Source of the DNA: Xiphophorus maculatus | Taxonomy: Eukaryota; Chordata; Actinopteri; Cyprinodontiformes; Poeciliidae | Direction: 5' to 3' | NCBI RefSeq assembly: GCF_002775205.1 | Contig: NC_036444.1 | Span: forward strand, 6,428,501-6,492,500 | Length of the DNA stretch: 64,000 bases | Shown: positions 23,765-34,020 of the stretch, one piece after another | How the letters are laid out: each line of letters starts with the position of its first letter | Numbering within the stretch: the first letter of the stretch is position 1 | Made by a program: the position numbers and the translations under genes | Notes under the pieces: model-generated | What the model saw: only the letters and a program-made list of their open reading frames with translations | The model's database searches: none | What the model was told of the DNA's origin: nothing

Positions 23765-25320
23765 TGAAATGTTTTAACTGTAATTTTGGTGGTTTAATTA
23801 ATCATCTAAAGACTCTATTTTAAAACTTAAAAACTAGACATTTGCATTTATCTTCAATAAAAACATTGCATAGACTAAGTTCGGGTGGTGTTGCTTCTAC
23901 AGCTGTCAAATTGCTGCAAGAAAAGACATTTGTATATAACTGAAAGACATTTAAAGATTGCTGAATTATTTTGAAGTCTGAGTAAGGACATGGTTGGTAG
24001 TTTTCTGTTACAGGGTGTCACCTTAAAATTTTATATAAAATTATGGCCTTAAAATGTCTTAAATTCATTTTTTAAAATTAATTTGTCTTAAATATGTTGT
24101 TCAGAGGTCTTACATTTTGTTGTCATGCTAAGAAAATAGAACATATATAAAATTATGAGAATAAAGTCATAGAATGAAATAGGACGAAAATAGTCATATG
24201 AGTGTCAATAAAATTGTATTATGACAAAAGTCATAATATTACGACTTTATTCTCGCAATTCTATACATTTTTTTCTAAAATTATGACTTTTTCTAAATTA
24301 CTATTCTCATTATATTATTTTGATTTTGTTCTCGAAATAATCGATAATTCATCCATCCATTTTCTTACACCTTTGTCCCTAGTGGGGTCGGGAGGTGCTG
24401 GTGCCTAACTAGAACTCCGACACCAGAACTGCTCTACTGTTAAGCTATGGGCTTGTTGTTCCTCAGGCTTCAGAAGCAAAAAGCCTGAACCGTAAAATCC
24501 CCGTTACTTGGTCTCTGACACTAACGACAATAAACGCATGTAATATACTTGAACATAAGGTAAAAACATTGTCCGTTGGAATGGATGAAAAATGTTTAGA
24601 TACTTAAATAGCACATTTTTACAAGGAAAATGTCAGAGAATATTGCCTACTAGCATAAGCTAAAGCTAATGTTAGCCACAAAGTTTAAAGAAAGTAAAGC
24701 TCATCTTCATATCTGTGAACGTATAAGGAGGCGTACATCTTAAAACCTTTCTCCAGCTACTTATTGGGGCTTCGGATCGATGTCCATCATTAACTGTTAC
24801 CTTGGACAAGCCCTGCAAATAGTTCCAGTGTAAAATGCCATTTTCAATAGATCGGAAACGATCGAGCCGCTTTTCCCCGAACGCGGAAGCTGAGGTGCAA
24901 AGAGCCCATTGGAGTCACGCGCACGCGCACATCTTCGTTGCGATCGAAGGCGGTTGCGACACCCGCTAATATGTCCTTGCTAGCTAGCTGGATTCTTTTG
25001 CATCTCTCATGGGTAAGTGTAAATTTAAAATATATGTATATATATTGTACATTTGTTACGATAAAAGTCTTACATTTCATTCATGATTTATGAAGGTCTT
25101 AAAAAAGTCTTAAGTTTGAGTCGGTATTGTCTGATTTTGTGTTGCGTTCAGATGCTAACATGGGTCACTCATTTATTACAGCTGGCACACAGCTATCAGC
25201 GGTTTGGTGTCAGTAAAAAAAGTGAGACTGATAAGTGGGATTGATATCGGAGGCGGCCCGCTTTGGTGGCAGGTCTCTTCGCCCTAATAGCTGATAAAAT
25301 CATACGCATTAACAGAAGCT
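23765..25320. other. intergenic repeat-derived DNA
   Basis: Contains GTCTTAAATT/AAGTCTTA blocks at 24010-24120 and 25050-25120, facing each other around unrelated sequence, as in a decayed DNA transposon. A TCATAATATTACGACTTTAT repeat lies at 24130-24310. A CATCCATCCATTTTC fish LINE-like fragment lies at 24345-24480. A GC-richer patch at 24850-24990 gives a 78-codon minus frame that I do not consider a gene. Confidence 0.5.
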
Positions 25321-25681
25321 GAGGCTGTATGAAATAAAAATTTATTTACTAAAAAAAAAATAATGCTGGTTTCTGCAAACAATAATAAGATAAAAAAACA
25401 ACCTGTTTTGTTGACTTATTTATCTCTTTTTTAAAAATCCCTAGTAAACACTGGATGATCATATGAAATCAACAGATGCAAGTGTGTGCCCAGTTAAATG
25501 AAGATGAAAGCAAATGCAGGCCTTTGTTGACTTTAAAGCTTATTCCTTCTTGCGAAATCCTTCAGATAAACTTCCTCTCTCCTGCAGAAGCTGCTCACTT
25601 TTGAAGGCCAGAGAACAAATACCCATTGTTGGTCCACACGTTAGTCCCTTTCCTCATTATTGCTGCCTCATAAACCATCTG

Positions 25682-25699
25682 TTATTCAATAACTACAAC
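25682..25699 (-). other. candidate terminal coding exon of the IGFBP-domain gene
   Basis: On the minus strand a pyrimidine-rich tract ending CCCCCCTCACAG is followed by five codons (VVVIE) and TAA. The phase (0) fits the CAG|GTGAGT donor at 28436 of the IGFBP-domain gene. Downstream the exon would be 3' UTR, with a minus-strand AATAAA near 25342-25347. If right, the protein is 207 aa. The evidence is splice signal and phase only; a terminal exon this short cannot be tested by homology. Confidence 0.3.
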
Positions 25700-25957
25700 C
25701 TGTGAGGGGGGCAGCCATGGTAGAGGGGACTTGCTTTTGATCTGAAATGTAACTGACCCAACAAAATGGGAAACGCTTGATCAATCGATTTACTTTAGTT
25801 TGTTTCTAAACCTGCTTAACATCGTCATAGTTTGACTCTTTAAGTTTTAATTCTCCATTTATTCAAGATTCACTTGTCTTTGGAATCAAAGGAAGCAGAA
25901 GCGATGGTGGAGTTGTCCCTCTTCTGCTTGTTTGCGACACAGTATATCAGGTTATGA

Positions 25958-26400
25958 TAAGCAGCAGTAGAGTAATCAAAAAATGTACCCAAGTAAGAGT
26001 ACTTTAACATATTTTTACTCAAGTAAAAGTAAAATGTAGCCATCCAAGAAATTACTCAAATAAGAATAAAAAAAGTATTTGGTAAAAAGGCCACTCAAGT
26101 ATTGAATAACTGATATAATGTTTGAAAATTACATCATCAGACGGGCCAAAATATAAAGCTATGTGGAAAATTTTGTATTTTAAAAAACAAAATGAAAACG
26201 ACTCATATCAATAAGACAATTAAAAACTAACAAAATCAGGCAAAAATAATCATTTATCCAAATCAGTTTTCTTCAAAATAAGACTTATGAAGTTAAAAAC
26301 AAACTGCAGGTGTGTGTCTGTGTCTGGTGAATATTTGGTTGAAACATGCTCATTTACCTTTCAGTGAAGATACTTATAGTGGATAGAGTATCCAGTAATG
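25958..26400 (+). repeat. 'ACTTGAGTAAAAGTA' family element, 3'-truncated
   Basis: Begins with TGTACCCAAGTAAGAGTACT, includes GCAGGTGTGTGTCTGTGTC, and ends before the usual GTAACTAG end. Confidence 0.55.
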
Positions 26401-26469
26401 TAGTGTTGTATTTCTATTTTGTCATTGTTCCATTATCTGACTGTAAAATCCTTAGAAAACCCTGTCATT

Positions 26470-26720
26470 GTTATAACCGTGTGATTATTGATTAGGTTTT
26501 TTTGTTTAAAATATCTGAAATACTGCTATACTGGTGACAAACTTTCTTATTTTGTCCACAGTTTTCACACCCAGCCGTTTGTTTTTAAGCAGTTATGAGG
26601 CACAGCTGGGCAAGTTTCTCAACAGGTTGTTGCTAGGTAACCAAAGAATGAGGGAGTTGCTAGGTAACTACAGAGTGAGTGCGCTAGTTGATTCCACAAA
26701 CCTCTCTTAAAGTCAGTGAA
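26470..26720 (+). repeat. 'GTTGCTAGGTAACCAAAGA' element
   Basis: Shares TGATTAGGTTTTTTTGTTT, CAACAGGTTGTTGCTAGGTA and GTTGATTCCAC with 1590-1870 (ube2q2 intron) and 62220-62545. Noncoding repeat family of unknown class. Confidence 0.55.
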
Positions 26721-27159
26721 GTTTGTTGGACTGCACAGTACATTTTCAACATGTAACACAAAAGGTAAACAGGAAGTCAAACTATGAATACTGTAAATCC
26801 AGGATTAAACCAGACAATTCAGTATCTCTTGGATGTTTAATTAGAAGAAATTTACACAAAGTTTATTTTACAAACTGCCAGATTACATATTTACAGGTTA
26901 CATCATAAAATAAGATTGCATGAAGTATTTTCAAGCTACCGACATTAGGAAAATAGCTGCCATTTTTTCCCATTTTGCTAAATAATCCTGTGGTTTCCAT
27001 CAAATCCTCGTGTTTTGTGGGTTTACAGACTTGGGTTCAGGTGTAAACAGTCCGGCACCAAACACACTAAATTCCCCTCGGTTTTGTTCTAAAGACAATA
27101 AAGCACAACAGGCATGTTTTAATAAAACAATAATTAAATGCAGGCTTATGTTGTTGTTA

Positions 27160-28404
27160 GGGGTGCACCGATTGCAGTTTTCTGGCAGATCACTGTTGAC
27201 CAGTTAGGCCTGTCACAATTAGCAATTAATCAGTTAGTCACATGATAAATTAAAACAAGCGGAATAATTTCTATTTGCATAATTTATTGCTTTTCTACCA
27301 AAAACTAGAAGACAAAAGTCTGGAGCTTTGGTCTCAACTAGCCCTTTATTTTGAAGGTCAGTTTTGTTTACAGAGACTTCAGTGTCAATTATATTTGTTT
27401 TTTTCTGCTTTTTTATTTATTTATTTTGGATTTTTAAAATGTTTTCAAGTAACAGTGTTAAATGTTTATTAGAATTTAACATTTATTGATCTTTTAGAAT
27501 GTGTTCTTGCATTATTTCACCATTACAACTATATTACTTGAGAATTAAATTAAATCTTTATTTCGAAAGAGTAAAATGACAGAGAAAAAATGAGCAGAAA
27601 CAAAAAATAAATAGATGTATCATAATAATTAAACATGAAAACAAAACTTCTGGTCTCAAAACAACAGCATTATCATTTATCGCAATAACATCTGAGACAA
27701 TTTATCGTTAAGCACAATTTTTTATCGTGTGACAGGCCAGTTACCGATTTTTAAAAAGCCTGACTTCACAGACTAAATGTGCTAAATGTTGCTAAGTATC
27801 GCAAGAAAGTTGCTCAGCTGATAACAGTTGGGTGACTATGGTTAACTGAAGTGTAGATCTTATGTACACTGCAAAAACACAAAACCTTATCAAGTAATTT
27901 TGGTCTAGTTTCTAGAGCAAATATCTTAGTACAATTGAAATAAGAGAAAAACTGACTTAGAATAACTTTTCAGTAAAATGTAGAGGCTTGTTTAGAGTAA
28001 ATATTTCCTTATTATTGATAAAAAATATACTTGTTCCATTGGCAGATTGTTTCACTTATAACAAGACATCGTTATAAAATAGTTATAACAATGTCCCATG
28101 TTATGAGTTAATTTATGTGCCAGTGAAACTAGTATATTTTCAACAATAATAAGGAAATAAGGTCAAAATTATTTACTTTAAACAAGCCTCTATATCTTAC
28201 TGAAAAGTTATTCTAATTCAGTTTTTCTCTTATTTCAATTGTACTAAGATATTTGCTCTAGAAACTAGACCAAAATTACTTGATAAGGTTTTTGCAGTGT
28301 AGATAAGATCGGCTTCACATTTAAGTATTGGCTGATCACCGATTTCCCAAACTTCAGGAAATCGTTGCTGATTTATCGGTTAGCTGATTTATCAGTGCAC
28401 CCCT
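27160..28404. mobile_element. hAT-like MITE (GGGTGCACCGAT ends) containing two other repeats
   Basis: Left end AGGGGTGCACCGATTGC, right end TTATCAGTGCACCCC. Inside lie a copy of the 400-bp family (27205-27745) and a complete TA-flanked MITE (27867-28299). Flanks TTGTTGTT and TGGTTGCT agree at 6 of 8 bases, a possible degraded 8-bp target duplication. Its right end lies within 35 bp of the last clear exon of the IGFBP-domain gene. Confidence 0.6.
27867..28299. mobile_element. palindromic MITE with TA target duplication
   Basis: Starts CACTGCAAAAACACAAAACC and ends with the near-inverse GGTTTTTGCAGTG, flanked by TA on both sides. The arms match inversely for about 190 bp (TTTTGGTCTAGTTTCTAGAG and its inverse near the other end). 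Relatives: 57589-57937 and a fragment at 53965-54135. TA duplication suggests a Tc1/mariner-driven element. Confidence 0.75.
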
Positions 28405-28435
28405 GGTTGCTGCTGCTGTTCTGGTGTTTACTCAC

Positions 28436-30473
28436 CTGTACGTCACTGCTGCAGGCGGGATGAGCTCTCAGGTGATTGTGCACACACCTGCCGAAGCGGT
28501 GCAGGCAGGCGGGATCGGACGCGGCGCAGCTCTGGGGGCACGACGGACGCTTCAGCACGACGCAGCTTGAGCAGGTAGTGTGCTGGCAGGAGCCCTGGCA
28601 TTCCTTCTTCTCCAGAGATGCAAACCTGCAGAAACAGGAATCAGGAAAACAGTTTTAAACAAGAAACCTCATGATAAATAAGGAGTTAAAGTGGATTTTT
28701 TGTGTTGTCACCTGGCGGAGCAGATTGCAGAAGGATTGGCCTGACAGAACTCCTTGGTGCAATCTGGGCTGCAGCTCTCTGGGTTGAGGGTTTCAATCAC
28801 TGAAAAAAATAGAATATTAATAATCTGTTGGGTTCTCTACAGCCAAACATGAGCAGCGCCTCTCGCAGGATGCCTGATATCAGGCCGTATCAGTGGCGGT
28901 GACACTTCTTTTCATCATGGACAGATAAGAGGGACAATTATGTGAGTGGAAACCTTTTGGATCAAAGGAACTGTTGGCCACGCTATCAGTCTTCGCAGCT
29001 CTTAAACGCGGTTTACCATATTGGCTCTGTTCCCATTGCAAACCCTAACAGAGATCAAATTCAACAGAATGTGCAGCAGAATGGCACCATATTTCTGTTT
29101 CTATTGTTTTTATCCATTTACATCTAAGATAAACTCGTTGTGTTTTAATTGGGGGGCAGCAGAAGTAGAAGTGTGCGTATTTTGGTATTGATCTGATATC
29201 TGTATCAATACCGATATTTATTATTATCAAACTTCTGATATTTATGTGTTTTGGTGGTTTTTCCTTTCAATTATTATTTTTATCAAACAGCGCAGAATTT
29301 AGACAAAGTTTCTACTAAATATGATAATCACATATTAATATATTTGTGTAAATATTCTGTAAATAAAGTGCAAAAATTATCATTGCAACAATTTTTTTTC
29401 AGGTAAAGTTGAGGAGATATAATGCAAAAATAAAACAAAATTTCAAGAAAGAATCTGAGACTAAAGTATTGATCTATCACACTAGTATTGATCTGATACT
29501 GACTTGATATCGATATTATTCATATTTTGGATTTGAAAATATCCAAATATTTAGATAGTGTCATATTTGGATATGGGCACTATCCGCCCAGCTCTGCTCA
29601 AATGCATGCAAAAAAAATGTAACAAAAAATACATATGTATATATGTATACATATATAATAAGACATTTTGCTGGATGATAAATTGTCCCAGAAGCTATTG
29701 CGATAAACAATAATATAATATTGTTGTTTTGAGACAATTTTCAAGTAAACTAAGGGTAATAATGGAATGCAAGAACACATTCTCAGAGATCAATAAACTT
29801 TAAATTCAAAACCATTTAACACTGACGCTGGAAAATATGTTAAATATCCAAAATAAATAAGCAAAACAGCAGACACAAGAAATAAAAATATTTATAAAGT
29901 CTCTATAAGCAAAATTGTCCCTGAAAAAACGACCCAGTTGAGACCAAATCTCCAGCTCAGAGACTTTTGTCATCCAGATTTTGGTAGAAACGATAAATGA
30001 TGCAAGTTGAAAGTTTTGAGCTTGTTTTAGTTTATTATGCGATTAAATGATTTATTGTGAACTAGAATAATACTAAATCAATACAGTTGAACCTGTTCTT
30101 TTAATGTTTTGATCAAATATCAAAGAGTTTCCATGTTGAGCTCACCTGCCTTACAGACCCCTTTAGTTTCTGCATTTGGTTTATCAGCCGCAGCGTCCTG
30201 AGAAACACACACCAGTCCCTCATCACACTTCCCCAGGTAGTCCCAGTTCCCGCCGCAGCTCTCCGCCTCCGTCCGGGCGCACACGGGGCAGCAGCCGCAG
30301 ACGCCCGTCGTCACGCCGCCTTTGCACTGGAGCCTCAGCGCCCGCCTGGAGGAGCAGTGGATCCGCTCGCAGGGCGGGCAGTTCAGGGTCTGGAGCTGCT
30401 GGGCGTCCGCGGGCTGGGCGACCTCTGACCCCAACACCCCTAACGGGACACACAGAAGGAGGAGCGCCCACAT
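28436..30473 (-). CDS. secreted cysteine-rich protein with IGFBP N-terminal domain (unnamed; 3' end unresolved)
   Basis: Three exons on minus: 30146-30473, 28712-28799 and 28436-28625, joining in phase into 202 residues. Residues 1-16 (MWALLLLCVPLGVLGS) are a signal peptide. Residues 32-107 carry 12 cysteines, including CPPC and the IGFBP signature GCGCCPVCA seen here as VCGCCPVCA, then SCGG and LGKCDEGLVC. This resembles the IGFBP domain of CRIM1, HTRA or invertebrate single-IGFBP-domain proteins. Residues 110-202 hold 13 more cysteines (for example SCSPDCTKEFC and ECQGSCQHTTCSSC) in no module I recognise; no Kazal, thyroglobulin or VWC pattern is evident. After residue 202 there is a strong donor CAG|GTGAGT; read through, the frame ends after 20 more residues at 28373, inside a transposon end. 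I assume splicing. Exon 1 is strongly GC-rich. Confidence 0.8.
29160..29600. repeat. GTATTGATCTGATATC-type repeat
   Basis: GGTATTGATCTGATATCTGT occurs near 29180 and a related ATTGATCTGATACTGACTTG near 29485, with AT-rich sequence between. Lies in intron 1 of the IGFBP-domain gene. Confidence 0.4.
29650..30070 (-). repeat. 400-bp family element, inverted copy
   Basis: Inverse of the family described at 22283: GATAAATTGTCCCAGAAGC, TATTGTTGTTTTGAGACAAT, TCTCAGAGATCAATAAACTT and GAGACCAAATCTCCAGCTC. Lies in intron 1 of the IGFBP-domain gene. Confidence 0.6.
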
Positions 30474-30519
30474 GCTTGGGGTCGTATTGGTGTGATCATG
30501 AGTGGAGGAAAAGTTTGTG

Positions 30520-30527
30520 CTTTTATA
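30520..30527 (-). promoter_or_regulatory. TATA box of the IGFBP-domain gene
   Basis: TATAAAAG on the minus strand, 47-54 bp upstream of the ATG at 30471-30473. A start about 30 bp downstream would leave a 5' UTR of only about 20 nt. A TATA promoter with no obvious CpG island upstream suggests regulated rather than housekeeping expression. Confidence 0.6.
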
Positions 30528-30633
30528 ATAATGACGATCACAGCAGCAAGGCGAGGCGACAGGTAGACGTAAAGTGGGCGTTTCTACAACACAAACACTG
30601 ATTGGCCAGTTCCAGGAGCAGAAATTGGTGACG

Positions 30634-31130
30634 CTTCATTTGAAGAGGGGTTCATGACACCGTCATTAACCTGACACAACACCTTTCATGAAAAGGAAAG
30701 AGTCTTCATGAATGTTCATAACTTTTGTCATGAAGTGTCATTCAGTAAATAATGAGACTTTTTATGCAAAGTTGACACTTTTAATGGACTTTTAATGCAA
30801 GTTTTAGTGCAACTTTGCTTCAAAAGTGTTATTATTTATCAAATAATGTAAAGTTGACACTTTTAATGGACTTTTAATGCAAGTTTTAATGCAACTTTGC
30901 TTCAAAAGTGTTATTATTTATCAAATAATGTAAAGTTGACACTTTTAATGGACTTTCAAAGCAGGTTTTAATGGAACTTTGCTTTTAAAATGTTGGTTTT
31001 TACTGAATGACACTTCATGACAGCAGTCATAAACATTCATGAAGACTTCTTCATATTTATGTTTGGGTGTTATGTCATGTCATGACACTGTCATGTCAGT
31101 CTGATGCACCCTTCAAATAAATTGTTACCA
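30634..31130. mobile_element. palindromic element with an 82-bp tandem core
   Basis: The outer arms (about 30634-30760 and 31000-31130) are inverted repeats: TCATGAATGTTCATAA with TGTCATGAAGTGTCATTCAG on the left, CTGAATGACACTTCATGACA with AAACATTCATGA on the right. Between them AAGTTGACACTTTTAATGGA recurs at 30769, 30851 and 30933, a period of 82 bp. It lies about 160 bp upstream of the IGFBP-domain gene start. Confidence 0.8.
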
Positions 31131-31705
31131 CAGAAACTTGTAGAAATCTCATTTGCTGTCTTGCTCTGCAGTTCCACTCGATTAAAATCTCACTTCATAG
31201 ACAGTCTGGGCTTTCTCCCATCTACTTGGATTCCTCCAGCAGGATTTCTACCTGGCCAATCAGTGAACAGAAGAATTTGTGATGATATTGACTGTAGTCT
31301 GCCTGCCGTCTTAGCAATGGCGGTGGAGGAAGTGAACGAAGCCATTCAGTCTGTTGACCACGTTTCTAAATATTCATTTAACATCAACAGCCATCTTGTT
31401 TGGATCGTGGCTTCGGTCTGTTTGCAGTGGAGGATGATGTTTTACAGATCTGGCATTACACACGTTACGGTCAAACATTAGCGATTGGGTAACATTTGAA
31501 ACTTCAACTAGTTTTTAACCATTCTAGCTCATCTGCAGTGGCTTTTAAAGTGTTGAACAGGAAATAAGAAGTTATAATTTCTGTGTTAATGCGAGTTTAT
31601 CCCCTTAACTGGCAGTATCCCATCCATGGGACAAATCTAGTTTGTTTGAATACTCTGCCTTTTTCGCTGCCAGTTAATTGGTTAAGTAACATTATTTTTT
31701 GAGTA
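31131..31705. other. intergenic sequence, moderately complex
   Basis: A 125-codon plus-strand frame (31104-31481) crosses this stretch. It starts inside the preceding palindromic element and has no domain, so I do not call it. The tract around 31195-31400 (CTACTTGGATTCCTCCAGCA) has ordinary base composition and might be a degraded repeat or a relic. Confidence 0.35.
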
Positions 31706-31707
31706 TA

Positions 31708-32044
31708 CAACTCTGGAAAAAATTAAGAGACCACTTAAAATGATCAATTCTCTGATTTTACTGTTTATAGGTTTATGTAAATGAACATTGTTGTTTTATT
31801 CTATGAACTACTGACAACATGTCTCCGAAATGCCAAGCAAAAATGTAGTATTTATTTGCAGAAAATAAGAAATGGTCAAATTAACAAAAAAGATGCAGTG
31901 TTTTCAGAGCTCATGTAATGCAAAGAAAACAAGTTCATGTTAATTTAGAAACAGCAATAGTAATGTTTTAACTGAGGAAGAGTTCAGAAATCAGTATTTG
32001 TTGGAACAGTACAGTGGGCTCTTAGCTTTTTTTTTCCAGAGCTG
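31708..32044. mobile_element. MITE with CAGCTCTGGAAAAA-type ends
   Basis: Left CAACTCTGGAAAAAATTAAG after TA, right TTTTTTTTTCCAGAGCTG. These ends and the following AGAGACCACTT belong to a common teleost nonautonomous Tc1/mariner-like repeat. No coding content. Confidence 0.7.
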
Positions 32045-34020
32045 CATATTTTTTATTGTGATCTAATATTGCAGTACTTTTAGATAAAATATTATTTTTA
32101 TTGTGCCAACCTTCTGCAGTTCTTGCTGCTTGGCCCCCTGTAGAAGAAAAGCCTAGTCACGCCCCTGTGTGGTGATTTATAAGCCACAACCTCCTCTGGC
32201 AGCCAATAGATGAGGGGTTTAATCATCCCCTCATCTTATCTTCACACTATCAACAGCGAGGTTTTTGTTTAGAAACAATTCGTACTTCAGAACAAAGATA
32301 AGTGTAGTGAAGGTGTAAAGACTGGCCCCCTTTGTATCACATGACCTCCGACGTGGGCAATCCACAGCACACTTACGATCAGGTATTGACCCATTTCTCA
32401 AAAGAACAAAAGGATCAAGAAAACAACAGGTTATCTGATCAACACGTCTCGTAATGTGGCGAATAAAAACTGGCAACGCAACAATGGACGACGATCCGCG
32501 GCTGGAAGTTTATCCATTTCCTTATCAGATTCTCATTGAAAAAAACTTTCTCTGTATTGTTTTTGTACTTTCTGTCAGTAACCAATCAGTTATCTACTAC
32601 ATCACTTTGCTTCTTTTATGTTTTAAAAATATTTTTATTATCAAACAGCCTCACTTATTTAGTCGTATTCTTCAGGAAATGTTCCGAAAACCAATTAGTA
32701 GATAAGAAATATCTAAACTAGATATTTAAACTTATGAAGCAAGAACATTTTCTTAAAGCTCTTCCTATAAATCTATTCTCTAAACTGTTTATGCTGAGAA
32801 TAACATAAAATAACACCATAATGTTAAAAGATTAATTGAACTGAACAGTTTTTTCATTGTTCAAAAATATTTGTGACGCTATGAATGCTGGGACATGCAG
32901 TCATAGTTACTTAAATTTTTTTTACTGTTAAATATGTTACTGTATAGTTACATTCCATAAATGATCAGTTAGGCTTTGAGTCGTATAAAAATGTATTTAT
33001 TTTCAAGAAAACCATTAAGTAACACTGAATACACCAGGAGTGATCATTCAATAGTCAATAAAACTCGTGACTCTTACATCAGAGATCTGACATACAAGAT
33101 GTTTTGGAAAACAAGATTTGAAAGCAAATATGTTGGCAATTTGCTGGTGCTACAATTTTCTTTTTTCTTTACCCCAAATAACAAATTTAGGTGACGCACA
33201 CCTGTGTAGAAAAGTGACAAGATTTTTAATATATGAACTTACAAAGGGCTGGATGTCAAAGTGCAAGATGCCTGAACCTCACCCCTCATCGAAGAGGACG
33301 ATCAAAGTGTCGAAATCAGAAATGGATTCTCAGATACAAATCTTTAAAATTATTGTTTGGCCACTATGGCTTTGTATTCATTTGAGACCTTATTCTAGCT
33401 TATACGTCTTAACTTTAAAATATTTTTCTGCCAAAGATATATATATTTTTTTTAAAACTGCACCTTCTTACAGACGACTGCATGTAATGGAGTAAAGCAT
33501 TACAGGAATATTGCAGGCATACGACAGGAAAAAAGAAGCAGCTGCTGCTTAACAATTTCAAAGAAAACATGACATTTTGTGGGTTTTTATAAAAGCAACC
33601 GATCAAAAAAAAAAAAGTACATACTAAAATCCAGAGTGAAAATAAAATGACTTAAAAACCTCAAAGAACAAAAATAAAACAGTTATGTACATATATTTAC
33701 AGGTAACAATAATGAATAATATACAGGTTTGACCGGCCGTTTAGGGTCCGTATGAACCAACATCACGCAACATTCACTTTTGTCAATCCAAAATGGTTTA
33801 GTTGGAGGCAAACTGCCCTCCAGAAGGTGGTTTGTTCAACTTTATATGAACAGCTTGGACTCTTTGAACCAAACAGAGCTTTTGATTTTTTTTTTATTCT
33901 TCGTTTTAAATGTTTTGTTTTTAAAAAGCAACGGTAATGTAAAGAGAAAACCACTGATTATATCCTTCTGTTGAGTATTTCCCACAAACAATACTGAAGT
34001 GACGCGTCGATGAAGGTTCC
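32045..34020. other. ctdspl2: intergenic DNA plus ctdspl2 3' UTR
   Basis: The ctdspl2 3' UTR runs left from 34020. Minus-strand AATAAA (seen as TTTATT) occurs near 32995-33000 and elsewhere, so its end is uncertain. Frames of 60-125 codons here are AT-rich and unsupported. Nothing else is recognised. Confidence 0.45.

Noticed and set aside
24844-25080. 78-codon minus-strand open frame in a GC-richer patch
   Set aside because: Lies between facing GTCTTAA transposon-like blocks and shows no domain; possibly transposon-derived but not supportable as a gene.
30176-30601. 141-codon plus-strand open frame
   Set aside because: It is antisense to the GC-rich first exon of the IGFBP-domain gene; its R, S and P-rich composition is what GC-rich antisense gives.
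31104-31481. 125-codon plus-strand open frame
   Set aside because: Starts inside a palindromic element, has no splice or promoter context and no recognisable domain.
33118-33495. 125-codon plus-strand open frame
   Set aside because: AT-rich, lies in the presumed ctdspl2 3' UTR or flank on the opposite strand, and has no recognisable features.
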